DNA of 64,000 nt. Origin: Cylindrodendrum hubeiense (taxonomy: Eukaryota; Ascomycota; Sordariomycetes; Hypocreales; Nectriaceae). A program made the position numbers and the translations under genes. The first letter of the stretch is position 1, and each line of letters starts with the position of its first letter. The DNA lies in NCBI GenBank assembly GCA_014621425.1, contig JAANBB010000029.1, positions 124,001 to 188,000 of the forward strand, read 5' to 3'. Below are positions 23,455 through 34,070 of the stretch, one piece after another. The notes beneath the pieces were generated by a model that did no database searches, was not told the DNA's origin, and saw only the letters and a list, made by a program, of their open reading frames with translations.

Positions 23455-25856
23455 TCAAAGGTTACCAGACTCCCACCAGTTTGATTCAGCAACAGTGCCA
23501 TCTTCCATGCGCATCATTTGCTCCCAAGGCCCCCAAGATAAATCAAGACTCGTCGTTCCATCGCCACGAACCGACAATATTTCGTGGAAAGAGTGGTTAA
23601 AATCCGCCGGCTGTGAAGGAGCAACATCCATCTGTGTCTTATTTGGTGATGTCGCATCTCCCGATCCTGGGGATAGCCATTCTGGAGGTGAAGCATAGTG
23701 CGCCGTAGACTCCCGCATATCTGTTGTGTGAGTGCTCGACTCTGCCGCGTCTGAAGAGGTAAATACCCCTATATCAAGTCCAACTCCTCCTATCGTTTTG
23801 CTGCACGATCTATCGCCGGAGTAGGTAGGAAACTGGGGCGATGCTATATCCAAAATCTACCACATGAGAGAAGTCGTGGCTACCACTATGGGTGCAATAG
23901 AACCGTTCTCTTGCTCCGATGCACCGACAAGGTTTACGAATTCTTTTAACGCATGCCCCTTCAGTACGGTGTTAGTAAGAGGGCTTAGAGAGTACGACAA
24001 AAGTGACTAACAATCGATCGACAGATTGGCCAGTGCAGACTCATCTCCGTGATGAGTGTGGTGCAAATATCCAGGTTCGTTAAAGCAGAAGTTCGTAGAC
24101 CATGATCATCAGTCCGTGTCCAGTTCAGATGCATACTCCCAGCGATAGCTGCCGCCTGAGCAAAAAAAGGGTCGGTGAGCTCGAGGCCCTTCTCGTTAGA
24201 CATCCTTATGAGTCGGGAGATCCAGGTACAATACCAGAGTGCTGTTTCAGATGAGGTTCTCCAGAATGTGTTTGATCCAAATCTCTGCTTGGACGCCTTA
24301 AACGAGTATAGAAACGGGTGGTTAAGCACGCAATGAATAGCGTGGTAGGTCACCTGCAGCCTGAGCCATGGAAGCCAGTCTGCCCGATTATCTTGGACGT
24401 CTTGGCTAGATCTGCTAGGAAATTTCACCGTATTGTAACTTAGTGAGGTAGGATGCAAGGTTTCGAGGTCCAACAGACGTGAAGATAGCACAACATAGTC
24501 TGAAGTAGGTTGCCAGGGCGCTTTTGCTATCCCTTCAACACATCTGGAGACGAATGCTCTCACGTCTCCCCATAAAGAGCAGATTCTGACAGAGTGTGCC
24601 CAAATATCAGGAAGACCACCATCTATAGTAGTGGTGTAAGATCTTCGAGGAAGTGGTGGACAATGCATCGAACTGTACCTTAACTCAACTGACGAAAATC
24701 GAGGGGTGTTAATGTCGTCGGCCACAGAGGGGATTAAAATTGGGGGGCCGTAAAATTTGTCCAAGAAAGCCAAACTCCAAAAGAGCTTGGAATGCTCTTC
24801 GGGTGATGGTGAACCCTGAGTGGACCCAGATTGAAGCATTGAATACTGCATGACATTCTTGGCAAGACCCAAATTGAGACCAGCTAGGGGAAGGTCGCCA
24901 GCTTTGTGGATATCCCGTATGTTAGCGAAATGTCAACTAGGGTTGGTAAAATCCTAGACATACAAACAATATTAGAGAAAGTCAACAAACACAAAGCTTG
25001 AAGAGTTTGGAATTCCACGTTCCCGTCAGCAATTTTAAGCATAATTAATCTTCGGGAGGTATCGATATAAAAATCAGGGCTCCGTAGGTCGGCGCTGGTA
25101 AAATCAGTTGGACTGTTTGTGAGACTCAGGCCTAAAATGACACAAATGAGCTCGTCGCTGAAGTCTGGTGAGGTGGAGATATCCGGATCAAACAACCACA
25201 GCGGCTGGCGATGGATGTGCTCAAAATACACATCAAATGCTTTTGTAATTATGTCCCCGGGAGTTGTATTCTTGAAAGATCAGCTTGATGCTCGTGCGAG
25301 TCCGGAGAGCGACTTACGACGATAAGGGGGATGTAAGTACTGTATTTGGTGATGAGGTTGAGAGACTGAGTCCAGTGCCAGGCCCTGAAATAGGCGTAAC
25401 GTCTTCCATTGTTTGAGCTTTGCTACATCATATCAGCATCCGACAATGCCCATGGAAAGAAAGTAGCAGCAGCTAATTTAAGACTTATTAAACATACTCA
25501 CTCCCGCCTATTATTCTGTCCAGCTTCTGTTCGAGTTGCTTGAGGCGACCAGCCTAACTCTGTCAGTCAAGATTTGATCCACTCTCAGGTTCAGACCTAC
25601 AACTCGGCTTTCGACCTCATTGGCTATCTGCTCGCTGCTATAGTCGTCATCAGAGTAACAGCACTGTTGGCCGAGTCTGGTGCAAGCCGAACATTTTGGC
25701 CGTTGACCGAGGCACCGTATCTTTTTGCGCCTGGGCCATGACTTGGTGTTAGCATGGCATGCCATATATTGACATGACCGGGTCAGGATGACCATACCGG
25801 CAATTTTCGCAAGCCCGAGCTACGCGTCGGTATTCTCTTGATCTTCGCGTATCCAT
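23455..25856 (-). CDS. Zn(II)2Cys6 transcription factor, candidate regulator of the oxygenase/oxidase cluster
   Basis: Exon 1 (25798-25856) and exon 2 (25601-25730) splice to a zinc cluster C16/C19/C26/C33/C36/C43 (ACENCRRKKIRC...CSAC). A third exon from 25553 adds the linker and coiled coil GRLKQLEQKLDRIIGG. Later exons give RAWHWTQSLNLITKYSTYIPLIV, then KAFDVYFEHIHRQPLWLFDP, then a long fungal_trans-type segment ending near 24010. The C-terminal exon ends with WGPWEQMMRM and NWWESGNL, a tail seen in this class. An in-frame TAG at 23857-23859 separates the last two parts. It is either a nonsense change or lies inside an intron of 81 bp (donor 23937 region) that I cannot prove. It is divergent to the first flavin oxidase, across a promoter with two CGG/CCG palindromes, and may regulate the cluster and itself. 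Confidence 0.75.
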
Positions 25857-26543
25857 GATGCCACTACATGTGCGACATGAAGCTAAGAGGAGGCACAGTA
25901 CATCAGACATATGATTTTGGTAGATGACAGGTAGGTAGTATCGAAGCAGCTGGCTCGACCTGAGGATTGCAGATAAAGTGCGGGGACGAGATAAGGTTCC
26001 CCGCAATTTAGTACACTATTGACACGTCCTAATCCATCCTGCTTCATCGCAACCAATTTTTGAACATTAATGGGGCCAACAAAGCACATCCGAAGGGAAG
26101 ACCACTTAGATTTGCCAGGAGCTACTCAATTCATCGCACATAGAAGAAATTATATTTAAGATCCTTGTATATCTGGAATGGACATGGATCAAATGGATCT
26201 GCCACCACACCGTGGGTGAACTTGCACAACCCCCTTGGCTGAGGTGCTGCGGAACTCGCCCGGGGAGATCCCGAAGATCCCGAAGATTCCGAGACTGTGA
26301 GTCACGTGATCGGGATATGAATCGGAATCTCCGCACGGAATCGTACCTCGGGAATTGCCCCTTAGACTGATTGATGACTTGGCATCAAGCATTTGCTATC
26401 TCATAATAATGATAAAACTCGGTCACGTTATATCACAACTGTTCCACTTGCCTAAATGACTTGGTCATAAATGCAATATGTCCAGTCCAAGGTTGGACCT
26501 GGAATAAGTAGTCACACTTTTGTACTCTCAGAAAGATTTTTCC
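25857..26543. other. Divergent promoter between Zn2Cys6 factor and flavin oxidase
   Basis: This 0.7-kb region separates the regulator (minus) from the oxidase (plus). It contains repeated GATCCCGA/GATTCCGA words around 26261-26333. No gene was recognised. Confidence 0.5.
26261..26333. promoter_or_regulatory. CGG-N7-CCG and CGG-N5-CCG palindromes in the oxidase/regulator promoter
   Basis: CGGGGAGATCCCG is at 26261-26273 (identical to 20558-20570), and CGG-AATCT-CCG is at 26323-26333, about 210 bp before the oxidase ATG. These suit a Zn2Cys6 dimer. Binding is inferred. Confidence 0.5.
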
Positions 26544-28056
26544 ATGTCCACCCCGACCCTTGTTCATATCTCAACAGAAGAAACTATGAAGAAATCCGAT
26601 AGAATTGTCGTTGTTGGTGCTGGCCTTTTTGGACTGACTGCTGCCCATCAGTTGGCGTTAGAGGGTTACGACAATATCACTGTGCTTGACAGGCATGTGC
26701 CGCCGGTATGCAATACGTCATTCGTTTCCATCAACCCGGATGGAGCCTGAATATCGTGATACAATAAGTAATTTTAACTTTTAACTTATAGGTCCCCGAT
26801 GGCTCAAGCGTAGATATCTCCCGAGTCATTAGGTTTGACTACGGCGACGATGCGTATTTACGTATGGCCTACGATGCCTACGAGAAATGGTCCAAGTTAC
26901 CCAAGTACAAGGATATATTTTCCCCTTCGCCATTCATCCTCACTGCAAATTCAGATCGGCCGTTTGGCCGCTCATATATCGAAAAGTGCACTGCTGCCTT
27001 GACTGAACGAAGACTTCCTTGGAAACCCCTCGAGGACGCCGGAGCGGCAAAACGAATGTATAATAATCTGAGTGGCCCGCTCGCTTCCCCCGGATTCGTC
27101 GGTTATACCAACGCTCAAGCGGGGTGGGCTGATGCTCACAAAGCTATAAGCCAGCTTCGTGATGATTGTATTGATTTTGGTGTATCCTTCATAAGCGGCA
27201 GAGCAGGAACCGTTGTAGGATTTGAGACGAACTCAGAAAGCCAGATCCAGGCGGCCCGGACGCTTGCTATGGATCTAGTTAAAGGCGACCGCTTTATTCT
27301 CGCCGCCGGCGCGTGGGCATCGAGTCTCGTTCCCTTTTACGGCTCCGCATTATCTACAGCTCAGGTCGTCGGCTACGTCGAGCTCACACATGACGAAATG
27401 GAGCGATTGAAGAATCTGCCCATCTACATCAACTTTTCTACTGGCTGGTTCAATTTTCCTCCTCATAAAGAGTCGCGATTGCTCAAAATGGCAATTCACG
27501 GTTGGGGCTACACTCGACCACCTTCTACTCAAGAAAAGGTTGTTCTGAATGCAGACGTTTCGACTCCTCCACTCAAAGCACCTCGCGAGCGGGCAAACTT
27601 TGTCCCCAAGGATGGAGAAGATAGGCCCAGAGAGGGTCTTGCTGAAATCTTGCCGGAACTAGCTGACCGTCCATTTGAACGAGTGGCACTTTGTTGGTAC
27701 ACCGACACACCCAGCGGTGATTTCGTCATGGATTACCATCCTGACTATAAGAACCTATTCGTTGCTGGTGGAGGAAGCGGGCAGTAAGTATAGCGAAACA
27801 TTCATGCATGACCGTCAGGAGCTGGCGAATAATCTGTAAAGAGGAACTGACAGAGTCCAGTGCTTTCAAATTTCTACCTGTGTTGGGGGAGTACGTGGCA
27901 CTTGGGTTGAAAGGGTTACTACCGAAAGAATTCGCAAATAAGTGGAGGTTCCGAAAAGAATTCAAAGACAATGGCAATGGTTTCGAAGGGGATGGAAGTA
28001 GAGGGGGGCCAGATAGACGACAGCTTTGGTCCGATGAGCGCAAAGCTAAACTCTAG
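26544..28056 (+). CDS. Peroxisomal FAD-dependent amine oxidase (amadoriase/sarcosine oxidase family)
   Basis: Three exons (26544-26705, 26792-27783, 27861-28056) give 449 residues. The N-terminal FAD motif is IVVVGAGLFGLTAAHQ (GAGLFG at 25-30). VDISRVIRFDYGDDAY follows the first intron, as in sarcosine oxidase and fructosyl amino acid oxidase relatives. The flavin-linking Cys is in ALCWYTDTPSGDF, and the last junction creates GGGSGHAFKFLPVLGEY, the conserved C-terminal FAD-contact block. The chain ends in AKL, a peroxisomal targeting signal type 1. Known family members oxidise secondary amines and release hydrogen peroxide, which suits the peroxisome. Glycated amino acid, saccharopine, pipecolate or N-methyl amino acid substrates are all possible. 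It is divergent to a Zn2Cys6 factor and near a second oxidase of the same superfamily. Confidence 0.87.
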
Positions 28057-29020
28057 AAGCATGCCGACGAAGGCGGACCAAGCAGTAAAATTCTTCTGAG
28101 ATAACGTCATGGATGAATTTAAGAGTATATCTATTTGAAACTGACCCAATTTTGGACTTCCTTTGCACTGTTTGATTGGGCCTGTTGCAATTCCATTGTT
28201 TGTACAGATTATATCTTTGCATCCTTAATCTCTCAAACCCAGAACGACTTGAGGCTTGCCTTGCGATAACTAAGTATTTCTCAGGTGAGTAGCGGCAGGT
28301 TAGTATCAGAGCTTGCTCAATGACAGGTGGCTGGTCGATGTCGACATTGTGCATGACGAGTGCGAAGCTCCAGCTTCAGCAGTGAATGCAGATGATGGAG
28401 GACGTTGCAAAATATCCAGATATTTTCCTAAATCTACTCAATATTGTGCTATATACTTCCAAGTGTTGCCCTGAGAGATGTCGCACCTGAAACACAACCA
28501 ACCAATTTGCGCTCGGGATTGTCAGACCTTGATCGCAGAATGTGGTTTAACACTAACCAAATATCTGACCTCATTACGATTGTGTTCACTTACAGTTGAG
28601 ACTACTAGTCTATTACTTTATCATTTCAACACAACAAAGGTCAAATCTGGCATTATTAGACATTATAGAAGCATTAGGGAGTTGACGCGGACCGGCACTG
28701 GGCGAAGACGGAATTTCCGGTGAAGTGGAGACAATGCTAGAACGGGATCTCCGTTCAAGCAAAGTTGCAGCTGACACGGAGTATCCGACTCTACACTAAT
28801 TAGAACCCGGAGCTAGAAGGGTTGTTGGCTCGGTCTCGCCCCCGCAAAGGGTACGGCATCATGCTGTAGGATGTCATCGGGTAAAGAAGCAACGACAGAA
28901 CCAGGTATTAGAGGCGTCCTCACCACACCAGCATGTATATAGATCGAGGAACTTGACTCAGTAAGCCAGTCCCTCATATCTTCATCTAACTTCGTTACCA
29001 AAAAGCATTAGCATCCACCA
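28057..29020. other. Intergenic region between the two flavin oxidases
   Basis: This is about 1 kb without a recognisable gene. The last 310 bp before the second oxidase hold three CGG-N5-CCG palindromes. Confidence 0.5.
28709..28787. promoter_or_regulatory. Triple CGG-N5-CCG palindrome array
   Basis: Sites at 28709-28719 (spacer AATTT), 28743-28753 (GATCT) and 28777-28787 (AGTAT) have a start-to-start spacing of exactly 34 bp each time. They lie 234-312 bp upstream of the second oxidase ATG. All fit CGG-RNNNT-CCG, like those at 19456 and 26323. Regular spacing near three helical turns suggests cooperative binding. Confidence 0.6.
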
Positions 29021-30156
29021 ATGGACCACTTTGACGTCGCAGTTGTTGGCCTCGGCGCCCTCGGAAGCGCTGCTGCATTTCACGCAGCACTCAAAGGAGC
29101 CAAGGTCATCGGTTTCGAACAATTCGACTTTGGACATGTACACGGCGCTTCCCACGACACATCACGTATTGTGAGAAACTCTTATGGGGCTCCTGAGTAT
29201 GTGGCACTCGCGCAGGCTGCATATAAGGACTGGGCAGACCTAGAACGAAGAAGTGGTCTAGAAATGCTTACCATAACTGGAGGCGTCGTGTTCTTTCCTA
29301 GGGATGGGCCAAACCCCGCAAGCGACTTTACAAAGAGCTTGGATGCCAATGGTCTTCCGTATGAGCTTCTCACTTCTGATGAAGTAAACCTGCGCTGGCC
29401 ACAGTCTAACATTCCTGAGGGCATTGACACTGTGTACACTGCCGACACGGGCATCGTCCACGCATCCCGTTCGGTCACAGCTATGCAATACCAAGCCAGA
29501 GCACACGGAGCTATCGTGAAAGAGAAAACTCAGGTTGAGAGAATCACGCCTGACGCCAATGGCGTTGTCATTGAGACATCCAATGGTCGGTATCATGCTG
29601 GCAAGGTGATCCTTGCGGCAGATGCTTGGATCAATAAGCTCCTTTCTCCCCCTGGGGCTGAGATTCCGCTCTCTGTCATGCAAGAGCAAGTCACATACTT
29701 CAAACCGGAAAATCCCGCCTTATTCGACCCAAGCCGATTCCCTTATGGATCTGGGGTGGCGAGAAGTGGTTTTATGGGTTTCCAACTTACGGAGAGCCGA
29801 CTATCAAGGCAGGCCGCGACGTGGCTAACAATATGATGACACCTGAGCAGCGGACCTTTGTTCATTCGCCAGGCTTGCTCGATGAACTGACTTCTTTCAT
29901 GAATGGCGTTATACCCCAAAAGGGAGAGCCATTGCGGACGGTCACATGTCAATATGCCATTACCCCGGACCGTCAGTTCATCATAAGTCCCCTGAAAGAG
30001 CATAAGGATATCATCGTCGGTCTTGGAGGTGGCCATGCATTCAAATTCGCCCCTGCCTTTGGCCGGGTCCTAGCGGAACTAGCAATAGATGGGTGAACGA
30101 GCGACGACATATCCAAATTTGGAATACCGAAAGTTACTTCTGCTAGCAAACTATAG
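29021..30156 (+). pseudogene. Sarcosine oxidase-like flavoprotein with frameshift and premature stop
   Basis: The frame from 29021 encodes a monomeric sarcosine oxidase-like FAD enzyme: VVGLGALGSAAAFHAALKG (GLGALG at 10-15), then HDTSRIVRNSYG. It loses one base near 29740, inside the family string RFP-LWIWGGEKWFYGFP. The second half continues in another frame with TVTCQYAITPDRQFII (flavin-linking Cys) and GLGGGHAFKFAPAFGRVLAEL. That frame meets TGA at 30094-30096, yet 19 more codons follow, reading TSDDISKFGIPK and ending in SKL at 30153 with TAG at 30154-30156. SKL is a strong peroxisomal signal. No GT-AG intron fits either lesion. It is either a decaying gene or two base-call errors. If intact, it would oxidise an N-methyl amino acid to formaldehyde, peroxide and a primary amine. 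Confidence 0.8.
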
Positions 30157-31248
30157 TGCAACATAGCGTTGATCGGCATTTGATGCTGGTAGGATCAAAT
30201 TTCATCATTGTGGAAATGCACATCACATATCCGTGTCTGAGTGAGCAGGAAGCGAGCCAATGATTTACTTAGGGTTCCATTGTATCCAATACAAGCTTTG
30301 TATTTGACCAAAGCGTTCCTTTCTTTTGTGTATGTTAGAAAGACTCAAACTATCCAGGAGATTTCAAGTATTTAGAAACCTTCGTGTTTTAATCCAACGC
30401 CGCTATTCGAATTTCAACCTCACTGTTTCCAGCCAGTTTGGGGCAGATCTCATTGAGTATACGCACCAACCGCCTGGATGGCCAGTACAATTCTTACGCC
30501 TGAGCTTCAAAGGTTAGTAATTATCCCGGCAGGCCAGTTCAACGTAACGCCTCCACCTTGAGCCACGTATTTGTACCCAGAATGTTACAATACTTACTTG
30601 GGCAGCATCAAGTGGCTTGCAGCCGAGATTGTCTTAGAGGCGAAGGAGGTACCTTAGATAGATGAAGTGCATTACCAGCTTTTTATTGCACGACAACACA
30701 GTTGGTGGTTTAGGGTAGCAAAACTGCGTGATGTAAAGCTTGACTTATTTGGCCCCAAAATTGACGTGAATGAGAAAGATCAACAGTGTAAGGCATTAAA
30801 TCTAAGCTTAAATGTCGCTAACGAAGTCCTGGGGCATATAAAACGCCAATATCTCATCGTTTCTAATACGTGAAACGATGAGACTGCTCAAACAAGATCT
30901 AACACCTTGGGATTACTATAAGCATAATCAGAGTCGCGTACTATATGCGCCCGCAGCTCGACCAAAAGCGCTTGGAGAAAAGGATAGCATGGCAAGTGAT
31001 TTGCTTAGATAATAGTGAGCCGACCTCGACTGCATCAATGTTGCGTATCGGCAATTTCCTAAGTAAAACATAGGAGTCTCATATTTCAGTTAAATAATGA
31101 GGAGTAAATTAGGGTTTAGAAGTCTTGCACTCCTCTCAGTCCTGTTCCTAAGTTGTAGACCTAATAGCTATCAAATTGAGCAGTTTACCTGGGGTCAAAG
31201 GTTCTAGTCCCCAGCTGCTCTGGTTTGCTAGGGCCAAGTTCACTGTAC
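30157..31248. other. Intergenic region, no gene recognised
   Basis: This AT-rich 1.1-kb stretch separates the two proposed clusters. Short open frames at 30326-30517 and 30667-30873 have no family motif and may be remnants. Confidence 0.4.
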
Positions 31249-33123
31249 TTAAGTATAATTGGCTGGCTGGTGGTACTCCTTGCCAGCAACAGTCGTCGTG
31301 AGCGTTCCATTGGCCTCGAAAAAGTTCAAGTCGATATCAATCGAGAGGTGAAAGCCATCTGGGCTTGTGATTTTCGTGCCGTTGTTTGGTCCCGTCTGTG
31401 TCAAGTCTGAGTACCAATGAAGAACCTCTACGAAAGGTGTTGGATTCTCCCTCGACACACTCTCAGATCCCACCAAAACATTCATGCCATAGTCTGAAAA
31501 ATTGTGATAGTGCACAGTCACAGTTGTAAGCGAGGTACTGGTACCAGAAGTCTCAAGTGAAACGTTGGCCCATCCAAATACCTGCCCCTTTAGTGTATAG
31601 TTTCCCTCAGGTAGAGGCTTTACTTCTGGATAGTTAGATCCAGGTGGGAATGGCTTTCCCCAAGGCACAGTGTCGGGCCTGGGCTCCACAACAGGTAGAC
31701 TCAGTGGCGTACGACTAGTCAAATGCGCGATCATAATGCGTTCGTTCCGGCCACCGTCCTCGGTGGAGTTGTAGCAAGGCAGAGGGTTCACCCCACCACA
31801 CGCTGGCTCTTCCGTGATGATTTGAGTATAGGCGATTCGAGTACCGTCCCAGGACCATCGTGGATCAGCCCTGGCATTCCACTCAGGGTCATTAATGCTG
31901 CCACTTCCAGGGATACCGCTACCCTCTGCATTGACTTGTTGTCCATAGTAATGGTCTCGATCTCCATATTGGTCGATCAACCACGGCTGGAAGAACCGTC
32001 GCTTACCATTGTTCCGGACCGACGAAACAGCACTGACTGCGACCAGATCTATAAGAGGCGGGATTCCTCTCAAGCCTGCAATAAACATTTGTCGGCCTGC
32101 ACCGCGCGTATCCAGAACAACAGACCATTTGTCATCAGGAGACAAATCAACTGGATCGACATACTCAGGGTGGCTTGTAAGCCGGCGGACCTTGCCCGTA
32201 GTTATGTCAGAAGCAAAAACGTCAATGTTGCAAGATTCGACCGGAGCGCCAAGCCATGTCACTTCTTTCCCAGTGCCTCCAAATCCACGTAGTTCGCCGA
32301 CTGCTAGGGCGCCAGGTTGTATAATGAGATGACTTGGATCGTCAGGTGAGACTATGATACGGTGTGATTGCTCCTCGTTATAGAGTAGGCTGACGTTGAT
32401 AACATCATAACGTGGAGCTGGAGGCTGGCCCCATTTTGGTGATGGATCGTAACGTAGCCTACCAAAGAAGGCGGACTGTGCAATTCCATTGCTAGTCACA
32501 TGGATAGAGTTGAAACCGATGTGATGATTGTCAGGATGAAGCCGGAGCTCTCGCATACTGCCACCTGGTCCAGAGTTGTTTGTGGCTGTGTTCCAACGGA
32601 GAGGGATGATTCTTACTGAATCGGGGCCACATGCTTCGCTAGCCAACCCATCGGAACATTCGACAACATTGGTCCCGGCAAGCGCTCGCTTTCCGTCGAC
32701 GAAAGCCTGTGGGTAATCCATTGCTAACCCACGGCCCTGTGAGTTCTCGCTGGAAACGCCACAAGTGATACACTTCCATGAGTCACCATTGGGGAAAGTT
32801 GTGTTGTCCGTCTTGATGAGAATAAGTTGCTGCCCCTGGTAGATGCTAGCGGGATCGGGTTCGACAGGAGCTCCCGTGAAGTTTGCGATGGCGAGAAGAT
32901 GAACACCATCCCTCAGATAGTGCCCTGAGTGAAGATCACTTGTTTTGGAAACGCATCCGGTCCTTCTAGGGTTGATCTCGGGGGTGCATGAGCCATTGTC
33001 GGTGTTGAGGGCAACCGGTGGAAGCCTCAACCTGGTGACGGTGATGGGCTCGGGGCTTGGAGGCAAGAAACCACCAACCGCAGCTGAGCCAATACACGTG
33101 GCAGCAAGTAATAAGGAGCGCAT
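31249..33123 (-). CDS. Secreted saponin hydrolase-like TolB/beta-propeller protein
   Basis: This is an intronless frame of 624 residues. An N-terminal signal peptide (MRSLLLAATCIGSAAVGG) points to secretion. The mature start has PPVAL...GSCTPEINPRRTGC and later WKCITCG, with several paired cysteines. Repeated SPDD/HPDN and DPRWSWDGTRIAYT strings are typical of TolB-like WD40 propellers. The overall pattern agrees with what I recall of fungal saponin hydrolases, which remove the sugar chain from soybean saponin as a unit, but this is from memory and not from a search. Many N-glycosylation sequons are present (for example NYT, NVS, NFS). Downstream on the same strand-side group lie GH2, GH3 and a sugar permease, consistent with plant glycoside use. 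The catalytic residues are not assigned. Confidence 0.7.
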   Translation of the reverse strand: MRSLLLAATCIGSAAVGGFLPPSPEPITVTRLRLPPVALNTDNGSCTPEINPRRTGCVSKTSDLHSGHYLRDGVHLLAIANFTGAPVEPDPASIYQGQQLILIKTDNTTFPNGDSWKCITCGVSSENSQGRGLAMDYPQAFVDGKRALAGTNVVECSDGLASEACGPDSVRIIPLRWNTATNNSGPGGSMRELRLHPDNHHIGFNSIHVTSNGIAQSAFFGRLRYDPSPKWGQPPAPRYDVINVSLLYNEEQSHRIIVSPDDPSHLIIQPGALAVGELRGFGGTGKEVTWLGAPVESCNIDVFASDITTGKVRRLTSHPEYVDPVDLSPDDKWSVVLDTRGAGRQMFIAGLRGIPPLIDLVAVSAVSSVRNNGKRRFFQPWLIDQYGDRDHYYGQQVNAEGSGIPGSGSINDPEWNARADPRWSWDGTRIAYTQIITEEPACGGVNPLPCYNSTEDGGRNERIMIAHLTSRTPLSLPVVEPRPDTVPWGKPFPPGSNYPEVKPLPEGNYTLKGQVFGWANVSLETSGTSTSLTTVTVHYHNFSDYGMNVLVGSESVSRENPTPFVEVLHWYSDLTQTGPNNGTKITSPDGFHLSIDIDLNFFEANGTLTTTVAGKEYHQPANYT

Positions 33124-34021
33124 GGTTCAATAATGAACGTGAATGTAGGTGCACATGCGGATATCAATGAGATCTTCTTGAGGCCTTGTGAGAGGGATCT
33201 GGAAAATATAGAGTCGGCTGGCCTGGAGTTCTAGCCACAACATCGGGTATTTCTGATGCTGATGAAGACTTTATAGCTTTTGTGTCGTCTTCTGACTTTC
33301 ATATTGTCTAATCATGAGCTATTTGAGTTGCCAGTGCCAAGTATTCGTATCCGACGAACATTGAGCAATGACCATCATTTGGAGATGATGCAGGGATGTG
33401 GTAACCTACCCCGTGGGGAGACATGGGAGCTGTTTCGATGCATGTTAGAACCTTGTATCAAATGCAGACTGCTCTTCTCTATTCTCCGGGAGATTGATCA
33501 TGACTAAGACACTATAGAATGAGGGGTGATTTGTTTGGCTCATGCTGCATCATCCGAGAATCCACCCGATTCCGAATTTGCCAGATTATGACAAGTTGGG
33601 TCACTGCTAGCCTCGGATCTTTTTGTATCCAAGGTGATCCCTCGGACCTGCAAGAATTCGCCGATTCGCGAGAGCAGCTTCGTAGTAAGTAACTACTACG
33701 TAATGGCGGACTTGATTGGGGCGGCTTTGATGCAGACAGATGGCAGGAGATGAGCTAACATAATGAGTGTCATTTTTTTACTGGTTAAACATCTAATACG
33801 CGTATTGTTGATTTACCATACGGATACGAGGAACTGTGACAATCACTGCATAGCAATGCTCTGTCACATTGTCGGTTATGTAAAAAGGAATGATGTTTCC
33901 GCTAATGCCCAGTGTAATAATGGCCCAAACTGCTTCTAATATGCCCCCTAGGAGACTAATGAATAACACCCCTTCTTCTACTCACACCCTCTGATGTTGC
34001 GGTGCTGTTCTGTGGCAATAT

Positions 34022-34070
34022 CCTCCAATAATATCCGCAGAATTATCCGCGGCGATATTCTCGGAGGTTA
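34022..34070. repeat. Imperfect inverted repeat with CCGC/GCGG arms
   Basis: Left arm CCTCC-AATAATATCCGC and right arm GCGGCGATATTCTCGGAGG are near complements, about 19 bases each, flanking an AGAATTATCC loop. The repeat may be a regulatory palindrome or form a hairpin. The copy of AATTATCCG at 34041-34049 lies inside it. Confidence 0.5.
34041..34049. promoter_or_regulatory. AATTATCCG word upstream of saponin hydrolase-like gene
   Basis: The same 9-mer occurs at 38488-38496 and 43696-43704, in the other promoters of the glycoside cluster. Its complement reads CGGATAATT, with a CGG half-site as used by Zn2Cys6 factors. A function is inferred only. Confidence 0.35.
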
